Below are positions 1-8,348 of a stretch of DNA of 13,764 nt, one piece after another. Source of the DNA: an uncultured Lachnospiraceae bacterium (GTDB taxonomy: Bacteria; Bacillota; Clostridia; Lachnospirales; Lachnospiraceae). How positions within the stretch are numbered: the first letter of the stretch is position 1; each line of letters opens with the position of its first letter. The stretch spans positions 1 through 13,764 of the forward strand of contig CALZHV010000047.1 in the NCBI GenBank assembly GCA_945787485.1, given 5' to 3'. The notes beneath the pieces were generated by a model that searched no databases, was not told the DNA's origin, and was given only the letters and a program-made list of their open reading frames with translations. Position numbers and translations under genes: made by a program.

Positions 1-133
1 TAATAAGACTATCATATTGTATATTATGATTTCAATAAAATTTTAAAATTAAATACATATAACTTAAAAAAATAAAATAAAACATTTTATATAGTATATA
101 ATCAATGAAATGGTTAATCAAGATATTGTTTTA

Positions 134-160
134 TTGTGCTTTTATTTTTTTTGTGATAAT
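134..160 (+). promoter_or_regulatory. Candidate promoter of icd
   Basis: There is an extended -10 element, TGT followed by GATAAT (152-160), with a weak -35-like TTGTGC at 134-139 and a short 15-base spacer. Transcription would begin near 167 and leave a leader of about 64 bases before icd. The extended -10 is the main support. Upstream of it (1-133) the DNA is AT-rich; apart from an isolated TATAAT at 97-102 without a -35 partner I see no gene or convincing site. Confidence 0.4.
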
Positions 161-230
161 ATATGGAATGGTACAACTTGAAAGAGTAAAGTTTGATTAA
201 TTAAAAAATTATCAGGAGGTAATTATTGTT

Positions 231-1439
231 ATGGCTAAAATTCAAATGAAAACGCCTTTAGTAGAGATGGATGGAGATGAGATGACTCGTATCCTCTGGA
301 AGATTATTAAGGATGAGCTTATTTACCCTTTTATAGATTTAAAATCAGAATATTATGATTTGGGCTTAGAGTATAGAAATGAGACTGATGACAAAGTAAC
401 ATTTGATTCTGCATATGCAACACAGAAGTATGGTGTAGCTGTTAAGTGTGCAACAATTACTCCAAATGCTGCGCGTATGACAGAGTATAATCTTAAGGAA
501 ATGTGGAAGAGTCCAAACGGAACAATCAGAGCAATTCTCGATGGTACAGTATTCCGCGCACCAATAGTAGTAAAAGGTATAGAACCATGTGTAAAAAATT
601 GGAAAATGCCTATCACAATTGCAAGACATGCATATGGTGATGTATATAAGAGTGTCGAAATTGATGTTCCGGGAGCCGGTACTGCACAGCTTGTATTTAC
701 AGGTGAAGATGGACAGGTGATTACAGAAACAATTCACAAATTTGATGGTCCGGGAGTTATACAGGGACAGCATAATATTGATAAGTCTATTGCAAGCTTT
801 GCAAGAAGCTGTTTCAATTATGCACTTGACACAAAGCAGACATTATGGTTTGCAACAAAGGATACTATTTCTAAAAAATATGATCATACATTTAAGGATA
901 TTTTCCAGGAAATATTTGATGCAGAATATAAGGAAAAATTTGATACAGCAGGTATAGAATATTTCTATACACTGATTGATGATGCAGTTGCAAGAGTAAT
1001 GAAGTCAGAAGGCGGATTTATTTGGGCATGTAAGAATTATGATGGTGATGTTATGAGTGATATGATTTCATCAGCCTTCGGTTCACTTGCAATGATGACA
1101 TCAGTTCTTGTGTCACCGGATGGAAAATATGAGTACGAGGCTGCTCACGGAACTGTTCAGAGACATTATTACAAGCATCTTAATGGTGAAGAAACTTCAA
1201 CAAACTCTGTTGCAACAATTTTTGCATGGACAGGTGCTCTTCGTAAACGTGGTGAGCTTGATGAGTTACCTGAGCTTGTTGACTTTGCTGACAAGCTTGA
1301 AGCGGCAACAATTAAGACAATAGAGGATGGTAAAATGACAAAGGATCTTGCCTTGATAACAACCCTTGAGGATGTTACTGTATTAAATAGCGAGAACTTT
1401 ATTAAAGCTATCAGAGAAACATTAGAAGCGATGCTTTAA
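231..1439 (+). CDS. icd: NADP-dependent isocitrate dehydrogenase, eukaryotic-type (subfamily II)
   Basis: Converts isocitrate to 2-oxoglutarate and CO2 with reduction of NADP+; a soluble cytoplasmic enzyme, usually a homodimer. The 402 residues align end to end with human IDH1 as I remember it, and the substrate-binding residues fall at the same numbers: T77, S94, R100, R109, R132 and Y139. K210 corresponds to the catalytic lysine. D251, D273 and D277 match the metal ligands in the LIDD and YDGDVMSD segments. R311-H312 after GTVQ are the NADP-phosphate contacts, so NADP rather than NAD use is predicted. The start is set by AGGAGG at 214-219, 11 bases ahead of the ATG. The gene is monocistronic: it has its own candidate promoter and is closed by a strong terminator. 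It probably supplies 2-oxoglutarate for glutamate synthesis together with the citrate synthase at 11509-12873. Confidence 0.96.
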   Translation: MAKIQMKTPLVEMDGDEMTRILWKIIKDELIYPFIDLKSEYYDLGLEYRNETDDKVTFDSAYATQKYGVAVKCATITPNAARMTEYNLKEMWKSPNGTIRAILDGTVFRAPIVVKGIEPCVKNWKMPITIARHAYGDVYKSVEIDVPGAGTAQLVFTGEDGQVITETIHKFDGPGVIQGQHNIDKSIASFARSCFNYALDTKQTLWFATKDTISKKYDHTFKDIFQEIFDAEYKEKFDTAGIEYFYTLIDDAVARVMKSEGGFIWACKNYDGDVMSDMISSAFGSLAMMTSVLVSPDGKYEYEAAHGTVQRHYYKHLNGEETSTNSVATIFAWTGALRKRGELDELPELVDFADKLEAATIKTIEDGKMTKDLALITTLEDVTVLNSENFIKAIRETLEAML

Positions 1440-1451
1440 GACAAAATCACG

Positions 1452-1491
1452 GACAATAAAAGCCACCTTTCGTTAGGTGGCTTTTATTGTC
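1452..1491 (+). terminator. Strong intrinsic terminator after icd
   Basis: A perfect 17-bp inverted repeat (arms 1452-1468 and 1475-1491) with a six-base TTCGTT loop. The inner half is GC-rich (GCCACCT/AGGTGGC). The outer half is A/T-rich, so the descending arm itself supplies the TTTTATT tract. The symmetry would let it work in both directions. It separates icd from the chaperone cassette that begins 24 bases downstream. Confidence 0.9.
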
Positions 1492-1515
1492 TGTATATAT
1501 AGAAGGATGAATTTT

Positions 1516-4500
1516 ATGAGTGTATGGGATGTTCTCGGCATTGAGCCGACAAATGACGAAAAAATAATAAAAAATGCTTATAGGGGAAAATTGGTGTTTG
1601 TAAATCCTGAGGATGATGTGGAAGGCTTTAAAAAATTGCGTGGCGCCTATGAGGAAGCATTAATATTATCTAAACAGCAAAATGAGGAAAAAAATGATAA
1701 TCAATATGAAAATAGTGGTATCACAGAAAAAATAAATGAGATATATTCATGCTTTGAAGATAGAATTAACGAGCAAAAATGGATAGATTTATTTAACAGT
1801 GATTGTTTTGTATCGTTAGTTACGGGTGAGGATGCGCTTTCACAATTAATTTTGTATCTGGAGTCTCATTTTTTTCTCCCTCATAAAATATGGAAATGTA
1901 TAAATGAAACTTTTGATATAGAAAACAGAAAAAAAGAACTTGGCGAAAAATTCCCTCAGGAATTTATTGATTATATAATAAGTAATTCAAAATACAAGGA
2001 TGTTCTTAATTATTATCTGTTAAACGGAAATGAAAAGGAATATGATTCATTTATTGATGGATATTACAGACTGGATTCTGCAATAAGAAACGGCGAGCCT
2101 GCTGCAAGAGAAATGCTTGAAGATTTGGCCTCAATGAATGTATTTCATCCATATCTTGCAATTGAGGAAATGAAAATAGTATTCAATGAACTTCAGATAA
2201 ATGAATTTGTTTTTGATGAAGATTTGGATGAAGAAAAAAAAGAAAAGCTTTTAGATGTAATGGAAAAGCTTCAGACAGAATGTGATGATTATCCTGAAGA
2301 AATTTCATTGTTAATTGCCTGTGGAAATATTGCGCTGATAACAGGAAATGTCGAAGCAGCCGAGGAATACTTTGCCGAAGCAAAAAATATTGATGCTGAA
2401 GATTTTAATCTTAAAACAAAGTATGCACAGCTTGCTTATTATAAGGGTGATTATAAAAAGGCAAGAAATGATTATATGGATTTGTTAAAAGTGAATCATT
2501 ATGACAGCCGGGTAAGGCTTGGAATGATTCGCTCAAATCAAAAAATAATACAGGAAATAAATTCGATTATTCAAAGAATAGAAAGTGGCGAGGAATATGT
2601 CTTTGAAGAGGATTGTGAGTTCCAAAGTGTTGATGATTTGAGACTTGAGCTTGGATGGTCATATTATCAATGCTACATGTTTGATAATGCATTGGAAAAT
2701 CTGGAAAAGTTTTTACCTTCGGAAGAAAAGAAATTTGAGTATTTTAATGTTAAAGGACGGGTTTATCTTTGCCTTAATAAATATGACGAAGCTATTACCT
2801 GCTTTAAAATATGGAAAGAAGCAATAGAAAGACTTGATAAAAATGACAAAACAGAAAAAGCAAATGAGAAAAGAAAAAGATACGAATATGTAAATTTCCT
2901 TATCGCTGATTGTTATATAAGAATGAAAAAATATAATGAAGCATTACCGTATCTTAATGTATCTCTTTCAAAAGAACATGATGAAATGGTTCTTTCTTAC
3001 GAAGCAAATTGTGAGCTTTGGTATGGATTAAAAGAATATGAAAAATGTATTTTGGCATGTGAAGAACTGTTACAAAAAGATGATAAAAATTATATGGGAT
3101 ACTATTATATGGCAAAAGCATTTTATAAAATGGACTATATAAAAGAAACTCTTTTATATTGCGAAAAAGCTATAGCAATTTTCCCGTATACGGTTGAACC
3201 GTATGTTATTGAAATAAAATTATATTTGAAATATGAGCAGATAGAAGGTGCACAGGCAGTTGTAGACAGATATAACGCATTTGAGATTAAAAGCGATACC
3301 ATGGATTATTATCAAGCATTGATTATGATTGAAAGTGATAAAGAAGATGATGCAATCAAACTTCTTAAGAGCATATGCGAAAGATATAATGAAGAAAGCT
3401 CTGATTTGGCAGAAGATATAAGAATTGAAGACGTATATGTCAAGATAGGCGAAATATATGACTATAAGGATGATTTTGACAATGCTGAAAAATATTTGAA
3501 GGAAGCAATAAATATTAATCCGGAGCATAAAAGTGCAAATGGGAGACTCGGTATAGTGTACAGACAGCAGGAAAGATATACCGAAGCATTAGAAAAGCTG
3601 TCTATGCAGATAATGATTAAGCCGGGACTTGTCTATTATTTAAACAGAGGTATTATTCACAGATTTTTCGAGAATTATAAGAGTGCAATTTCTGATTTTA
3701 AAAATGCATTGGAAATTGACCCGTCAAATTCATATTGTTACAGCAGAATTGGAATGATTTATGAATATCACAGGAATTTTAAAGAAGCTTTAGAGTCATA
3801 TGATAATGCCATAAAATATGCGGATGACAGCGAAAAAGAATTTGTAAAGGATGTACTGTTGCTTAAAGCAAGAGTGTATCAATGCACTAAGGAATTTGAA
3901 AAAAGTGAACAGGTTTATGCGTGTTACATAGAAAATTATGGTGTAAATATAAATGTTTGTATGGAATATGCAAAGCTGTTATACAGAAGTGCAAAGGTAA
4001 ATGAAGCAATCGAGGTTTTGACCAAATTCATGGAGACTACAAAAAATGTAAAGGAAAAACAGGATTGCCTTGTATATTTGTGCGATATATATGGTAAAGA
4101 AGGCTTGCTATCGCGTGCAAATGAGTGCTATATGCTTGGCATTAATAATAATCCTGATGATTATGAAATAATTGCCAAAATGGCAGAGATATTAAATGAA
4201 AATGATATTATTGAAAATGTGATTAAACTGTATCAAAATGCCATAGAACTTGACAAGGATAATAAAGAAAACTATTATATTGAAATAATACATGTTCTGT
4301 CAAAACAAAAAAAGTACAATAAAAAACTTTGGGAATTATGTATCAAGCTTGCAAATGAATTAATAAAAAACAATAATCCGAAGGAAACTGTTAAATTTGT
4401 TAAACTTCGCAGACTGCTTAAAGATTATGAAACAGCGAAAGAAACTGCTTTGGACATTCTCAATCAAAAAAGATGTCTGGGTTGTCATTATTCAATGTGT

Positions 4501-4644
4501 CATAAAGCATTATTTGAATTAGGTTTGATATGTGAAAAAGAAAAGAAATACAAAGAAGCATTGGATTATTTTGAAAAAGCACTTGATGTATGTGGTCATA
4601 ATGCACTTTATGAAAAAAAGATAAAGGAATTAAAAGATAAATGA
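1516..4644 (+). CDS. Large J-domain/TPR protein, probable co-chaperone of the adjacent HscC
   Basis: A 1042-residue cytoplasmic protein with no signal peptide or membrane segment. Residues 2-52 form an N-terminal J-like domain (SVWDVLGIEPTND..IKNAYRGKL..GFKKLRGAYEEAL). The Hsp70-activating HPD tripeptide is replaced by N30-P31-E32. Residues of about 60-255 are helical, without a family I recognise. From about 260 to the C-terminus there is a long solenoid of TPR-like helical pairs. The most canonical repeats lie near 645-775, with conserved small residues and NPEH, KPG and DPSN turns; the last is at about 995-1036. A CLGCHYSMCH cluster lies at 987-996. The ATG at 1516 is chosen because AGAAGG (1501-1506) sits nine bases upstream; an in-frame ATG at 1507 overlaps that site, and one at 1477 lies inside the icd terminator. 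It overlaps hscC by ATGA. J-like proteins beside HscC are known (E. coli DjlB/DjlC); the TPR client-binding role is inference. Confidence 0.85.
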   Translation: MSVWDVLGIEPTNDEKIIKNAYRGKLVFVNPEDDVEGFKKLRGAYEEALILSKQQNEEKNDNQYENSGITEKINEIYSCFEDRINEQKWIDLFNSDCFVSLVTGEDALSQLILYLESHFFLPHKIWKCINETFDIENRKKELGEKFPQEFIDYIISNSKYKDVLNYYLLNGNEKEYDSFIDGYYRLDSAIRNGEPAAREMLEDLASMNVFHPYLAIEEMKIVFNELQINEFVFDEDLDEEKKEKLLDVMEKLQTECDDYPEEISLLIACGNIALITGNVEAAEEYFAEAKNIDAEDFNLKTKYAQLAYYKGDYKKARNDYMDLLKVNHYDSRVRLGMIRSNQKIIQEINSIIQRIESGEEYVFEEDCEFQSVDDLRLELGWSYYQCYMFDNALENLEKFLPSEEKKFEYFNVKGRVYLCLNKYDEAITCFKIWKEAIERLDKNDKTEKANEKRKRYEYVNFLIADCYIRMKKYNEALPYLNVSLSKEHDEMVLSYEANCELWYGLKEYEKCILACEELLQKDDKNYMGYYYMAKAFYKMDYIKETLLYCEKAIAIFPYTVEPYVIEIKLYLKYEQIEGAQAVVDRYNAFEIKSDTMDYYQALIMIESDKEDDAIKLLKSICERYNEESSDLAEDIRIEDVYVKIGEIYDYKDDFDNAEKYLKEAININPEHKSANGRLGIVYRQQERYTEALEKLSMQIMIKPGLVYYLNRGIIHRFFENYKSAISDFKNALEIDPSNSYCYSRIGMIYEYHRNFKEALESYDNAIKYADDSEKEFVKDVLLLKARVYQCTKEFEKSEQVYACYIENYGVNINVCMEYAKLLYRSAKVNEAIEVLTKFMETTKNVKEKQDCLVYLCDIYGKEGLLSRANECYMLGINNNPDDYEIIAKMAEILNENDIIENVIKLYQNAIELDKDNKENYYIEIIHVLSKQKKYNKKLWELCIKLANELIKNNNPKETVKFVKLRRLLKDYETAKETALDILNQKRCLGCHYSMCHKALFELGLICEKEKKYKEALDYFEKALDVCGHNALYEKKIKELKDK

Positions 4645-6335
4645 TAGTTGGCATTGATTTAGGAACGACTAATAGTTTAATTGCATATTTTGATGGAGAA
4701 AAGGCACAGGTTATACCAAATCAGCTTGGAGATTATCTTACTCCTTCGGTTGTAAGTGTCGATGATGAAGGTGTAGTATATGTAGGAAAGACGGCAAAGG
4801 AAAGAAAGCTTATTCATCCTGAACAAACAGCAGAGATATTTAAAAGAAGTATGGGAACTTCCAGAGAATTCAAACTGGGTGAACGCATTTTTTCAGCGGA
4901 AGAATTATCAAGCTTTGTATTAAAATCTCTAAAAGAGAATGCTGAAATTTTTCTTGATTGCGAGTTGAAAGAAGCTGTTATTAGTGTTCCTGCATATTTT
5001 AACGATTCACAGAGAAAGGCTACAAAAAGAGCAGGAGAATTAGCAGGCTTTGTCGTGGAGAGAATTGTCAGCGAACCTACTGCGGCAGCAATATCGTATG
5101 GCTTAAATAACAGGGAAGCAGATACTAAGTTTTTGGTATTTGACCTTGGAGGAGGTACATTCGATGTATCAATACTTGAATTGTACCAAAATATTATGGA
5201 AGTAAGGGCTGTAGCAGGTGATAATTTCCTTGGTGGAGAGGATTTTACACAGGTGCTTATGCAAATGTTTTTCAGAGAGAAAAATATTGATGAAGACTCT
5301 TTGGATGAGAAAACAAAGGCACATATTTATAAGCAGGCAGAATTGACAAAAATGGATTTTTCCGATAATAAAACTGCTGTGATGAAATGTAAAATTAATG
5401 ATGAAGTTTACGAATATGAAATATCGATTGATGATTATGAGAAATCCTGTCAGATATTACTTAATAAAATAAAAAAACCTATAGAAAGAAGTCTGAAGGA
5501 TGCAAATATAAAGCTTAATGATATTGAGGAAATTATTCTTGTAGGTGGAGCTACAAAGCTTCCTATTGTAAGAAGATTTGTAAGTAGATTATTCGGACGA
5601 CTTCCTAATACTTCTATAAATCCTGATGAAGTAGTTGCTATTGGTGCAGCTATTCAGGCAGCTATGAAAGAAAGAAATGAAGCTGTAAGAGAGATGGTGC
5701 TTACGGATGTGTGTCCGTTTACGCTTGGCACTTCTATTGTTGTAAGCAGAGGAAACGGTAATTTTGAAAGCGGACATTATCTTCCTATCATAGAACGTAA
5801 TTCAGTTATACCGGTTAGCAGAACAGAGAGGTTATATACCGCAGCTGATAATCAGAACGCAATATGTGTAAAAATATTGCAGGGCGAAAGCAGATTTGCA
5901 AGGAATAATGTCTTTTTGGGAGAGCTTCAATTACCTGTTCCTATCGGACCGGCAGGTAAAGAATGTGTAGATGTTACATTTACATATGATATAAATTCAA
6001 TTTTGGAAGTAGAAGTAAAAGTTATTTCGACAAAGGTTTCAAAAAGTGTTATTATAAAGAATGATGAAAATACACTTTCCGATGAGGAAATTAAAGAGAG
6101 ACTGGAAGCTTTAGCTGAGCTTAAAATACATCCGAGGGAACAGGAAGCAAATAAACTTTTATTACTTAGAGGTGATAGAATGTACGAAGAAGCGACCGGA
6201 GATGTCAGAATGCTTATTGAGAAAAAAATGACAGCTTTTGAAACTGTTCTGGACAAACAAAATAAGGATGAGATATCAAATGCAAGAGCTGATTTGAAAA
6301 TCTTTCTTGACAGTATCGAAGAGGATATTCTGTAA
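4641..6335 (+). CDS. hscC: HscC-type Hsp70 chaperone
   Basis: An ATP-dependent Hsp70 of 564 residues, shorter than DnaK (about 610-640) and close to E. coli HscC (about 556). The nucleotide-binding domain is at 1-350 with all signatures: GIDLGTTNS (4-12), catalytic-type K68, VISVPAYF (113-120), EPTAAAISYG (145-154), FDLGGGTFDVS (167-177, with D168 and T173) and GDNFLGGEDF (193-202). The linker region reads LTDVCPFTLG (from 354), as in HscC, instead of the DVTPLSLG of DnaK. A substrate-binding beta domain covers about 365-500 and a short helical lid about 505-564, without the acidic DnaK tail. The IPN..GDYLTPSVVS and HPEQTAEIFKRSMG segments are also HscC-like. The start overlaps the stop of the J-TPR gene (ATGA at 4641), with AAAGGA at 4623-4628, so translation is probably coupled and the two proteins likely work together. 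No GrpE gene is in the window. Confidence 0.93.
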   Translation: MIVGIDLGTTNSLIAYFDGEKAQVIPNQLGDYLTPSVVSVDDEGVVYVGKTAKERKLIHPEQTAEIFKRSMGTSREFKLGERIFSAEELSSFVLKSLKENAEIFLDCELKEAVISVPAYFNDSQRKATKRAGELAGFVVERIVSEPTAAAISYGLNNREADTKFLVFDLGGGTFDVSILELYQNIMEVRAVAGDNFLGGEDFTQVLMQMFFREKNIDEDSLDEKTKAHIYKQAELTKMDFSDNKTAVMKCKINDEVYEYEISIDDYEKSCQILLNKIKKPIERSLKDANIKLNDIEEIILVGGATKLPIVRRFVSRLFGRLPNTSINPDEVVAIGAAIQAAMKERNEAVREMVLTDVCPFTLGTSIVVSRGNGNFESGHYLPIIERNSVIPVSRTERLYTAADNQNAICVKILQGESRFARNNVFLGELQLPVPIGPAGKECVDVTFTYDINSILEVEVKVISTKVSKSVIIKNDENTLSDEEIKERLEALAELKIHPREQEANKLLLLRGDRMYEEATGDVRMLIEKKMTAFETVLDKQNKDEISNARADLKIFLDSIEEDIL

Positions 6336-6386
6336 ATATGCGCCCTTCCTTAAGAAGAACGTTCAAATAAAAGGAGGTAATTTAAT

Positions 6387-6782
6387 ATGATTTTTGATGA
6401 AAACATAATTAATATCTACGGGGATGACAAAAAAGGAATTCCAAACACTATGAGGACTGACATTCAGGAAAAGGACGGCAATTATTTGCTTGAGATAGAG
6501 CTGCCCGGGTTTGCTAGAGAAGACATACAGGCAGAGCTTGTAAACGGAAAGCTTACAATAATTGCTACCATGCCGGAGCACATAGAAAATGAAAAAAATA
6601 AAACAAATTTCATTAGAAAAGAGCGTCAGACAGGGGTATCAAAAAGAAGCTTCTTTGTAGGCAATGAAGTAAAGCAGGAAGATATTACCGCGGCATTTAA
6701 GGATGGAATACTGAGTATAATAATAAAAAATACAGGTAAGAAAGTAGAATCGGAGAACATAAAGCTTATACCGATTAAATAA
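6387..6782 (+). CDS. Small heat-shock protein, Hsp20/alpha-crystallin family
   Basis: A 131-residue ATP-independent holdase that binds unfolding proteins and passes them to Hsp70 systems. The alpha-crystallin domain runs from about 22 to 115: MRTDIQEKDGNYLLEIELPGF at the front, then FIRKERQTGVSKRSF, and the AAFKDGILSI signature at 102-111. The C-terminal I128-P129-I130 is the IXI motif that drives oligomer assembly. Length is normal for bacterial class members. The start is fixed by AAAGGAGGT just upstream, and the gene begins 51 bases after hscC with no terminator between them. It is therefore probably the last gene of the chaperone operon. I see no CIRCE (HrcA) operator upstream of the cassette. 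Confidence 0.93.
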   Translation: MIFDENIINIYGDDKKGIPNTMRTDIQEKDGNYLLEIELPGFAREDIQAELVNGKLTIIATMPEHIENEKNKTNFIRKERQTGVSKRSFFVGNEVKQEDITAAFKDGILSIIIKNTGKKVESENIKLIPIK

Positions 6783-6785
6783 AAA

Positions 6786-6840
6786 TATAAAGCTGTTTTG
6801 TGAAAATAGTATTTTGCGGAACAGCTTTATAATTTTTTTT
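6786..6840 (+). terminator. Intrinsic terminator closing the chaperone cassette
   Basis: A 12-bp perfect stem (6786-6797 with 6820-6831, core AAAGCTGTT/AACAGCTTT) with an A/T-rich apical part that can pair further, followed by eight T residues at 6833-6840. It lies just after the hsp20 stop and separates the cassette from ktrB. Confidence 0.88.
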
Positions 6841-6998
6841 AATAAATATAATAGTAAATAAATAAAATAGAAATAATATAGAAAATGAAATCTTTATACA
6901 ATCTTAATATTGTGTCGTTTTTGCTTATGCAGATTTAATACCGATTAAGCTAGAATTAAGACCGTTAAATTTATAAAAAGATTGCGTAGGAATAAATT

Positions 6999-8336
6999 AT
7001 GAGTCCGAAAAATAAAAAGCATAATCATATTACATCTTTTCAAATTATTATATTGGGTTTCCTTTCTGTAATATTGTTGGGAAGCCTGTTTTTAATGTTG
7101 CCATTTGCGACACAGGACGGTAAGGGTGCTACGTTTTCAGATGCATTGTTTACGTCAACATCTGCAGTATGTGTTACAGGCCTGGTGTTACATGATACGG
7201 CTACATATTGGTCAATATTCGGACAAGGTGTTATTCTTATACTTATTCAGATAGGAGGAATGGGTATTGTTACGATTGCGGTAGCAATTTCAGCACTTTC
7301 AGGGCATAAAATCGGTCTTATGCAAAGGAGCACTATGCAGGAAGCGGTTTCTGCACATCATGTAGGCGGTATCGTTCGTCTGACAAAATTTATTTTAAAA
7401 ACAACATTAATTATTGAATTAACAGGAGCAGTTTTGCTGTTACCATCGTTTATTTATGATTTTGGAATTGCCAGAGGGTTATGGTATTCATTGTTTCATT
7501 CAGTTTCGGCATTTTGTAACGCCGGTTTTGATTTGATTGGGGTTAAGGAGCCGTGTTCCTCTTTGACAACGTATTCGTCAAATCCGTTAATTAACATTGT
7601 AATAATGGCATTAATCATTATCGGTGGAATAGGATTTTTGACATGGGATGATATAAAAACAAACAAAATTCATTTTAGAAAATACAGAATGCAAAGTAAG
7701 GTTATTTTTATAGTTACGGGTTTGTTAATTGTTATTCCTGCCGTTTATTTTTTCTTTTTCGAGTATCAAATGCTTGGGTTCAAAGAAAGAGTTTTATGCT
7801 CAATATTCCAGACTGTTACAACACGAACGGCAGGATTTAATACAACTGATTTGTCAGCCTTTACTGAAACAGGTAAAATGCTTGTTATTATGCTGATGTT
7901 GATAGGTGGAGCACCGGGCTCTACGGCAGGAGGTATGAAAACGACGCCAATAGCAGTTTTGGTGTCTACTGCATTTTCAGTATTTCGCAAAAAAAATAAT
8001 ACGCATTTATTCAAACGTCGTGTATTAGATGATATTGTTAAAAGCGCAGCAACTATTTTTTTAATGTATGTATTTATGTTTGTATTTGGTGCTATGATTA
8101 TAAGTCGTATAGAGAATATTCCGATTCTTACGACAATGTTTGAAACAGCATCTGCTATTGGAACTGTTGGACTTTCGCTCGGAATAACATCACAGCTTGG
8201 TATTGCATCGCAGATTATTCTGATTGTATTGATGTTTTTTGGAAGGGTTGGAGGCTTAACATTAATATTTGCAACAGTGTCCGGAGTGGATGTAAATGGT
8301 TCTATGTATCCGCAGGAAAAAATAACGGTTGGTTAA
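6999..8336 (+). CDS. ktrB: TrkH/KtrB-family potassium uptake channel subunit
   Basis: The membrane pore of a Ktr-type K+ (often Na+-coupled) uptake system; 445 residues, complete. The four repeated membrane-pore-membrane units each carry a selectivity-filter glycine: VCVTGL (G61), CNAGF (G176), TRTAGF (G279) and IGTVGL (G391). The GGAPGSTAGGMKTT segment at 303-316 is the flexible intramembrane gate loop of the third unit. The protein ends in glycine (ITVG), as KtrB proteins typically do. TAGGAA at 6987-6992 lies six bases before the ATG. The upstream 160 bases hold only a weak promoter candidate (TTGTGT 6910-6915, 18-base spacer, TTTAAT 6934-6939). The gating subunit gene begins 12 bases after the stop, its ribosome site overlapping the ktrB stop codon. 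I see no c-di-AMP riboswitch in the leader. Confidence 0.93.
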   Translation: MSPKNKKHNHITSFQIIILGFLSVILLGSLFLMLPFATQDGKGATFSDALFTSTSAVCVTGLVLHDTATYWSIFGQGVILILIQIGGMGIVTIAVAISALSGHKIGLMQRSTMQEAVSAHHVGGIVRLTKFILKTTLIIELTGAVLLLPSFIYDFGIARGLWYSLFHSVSAFCNAGFDLIGVKEPCSSLTTYSSNPLINIVIMALIIIGGIGFLTWDDIKTNKIHFRKYRMQSKVIFIVTGLLIVIPAVYFFFFEYQMLGFKERVLCSIFQTVTTRTAGFNTTDLSAFTETGKMLVIMLMLIGGAPGSTAGGMKTTPIAVLVSTAFSVFRKKNNTHLFKRRVLDDIVKSAATIFLMYVFMFVFGAMIISRIENIPILTTMFETASAIGTVGLSLGITSQLGIASQIILIVLMFFGRVGGLTLIFATVSGVDVNGSMYPQEKITVG

Positions 8337-8348
8337 AGGAGAAAAAAT

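Noticed and set aside
366..773. Long antisense reading frames over icd (also 353-616)
   Set aside because: No ribosome site and no recognisable domain. The Cys/Tyr-rich product is typical of the complement of an AT-rich coding sequence.
1477..1515. In-frame upstream extension of the J-TPR protein from the ATG at 1477
   Set aside because: The ATG lies inside the descending arm of the icd terminator and has no ribosome site. The J-domain begins properly at 1516 behind AGAAGG.
1440..1515. CIRCE/HrcA operator or CtsR-type site ahead of the chaperone genes
   Set aside because: No TTAGCACTC-N9-GAGTGCTAA inverted repeat and no heptad direct repeats are present.
6768..6948. Direct repeat ATACCGATTAA at 6768-6778 and 6938-6948, bracketing the hsp20-ktrB gap
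   Set aside because: Only 11 bases, with one copy inside the hsp20 coding end and no mobile element between the copies. Chance or a minor duplication is enough to explain it.
6841..6998. c-di-AMP (ydaO-type) riboswitch ahead of ktrB
   Set aside because: The leader is short and AT-rich, without the conserved GC-rich helices expected of that class.
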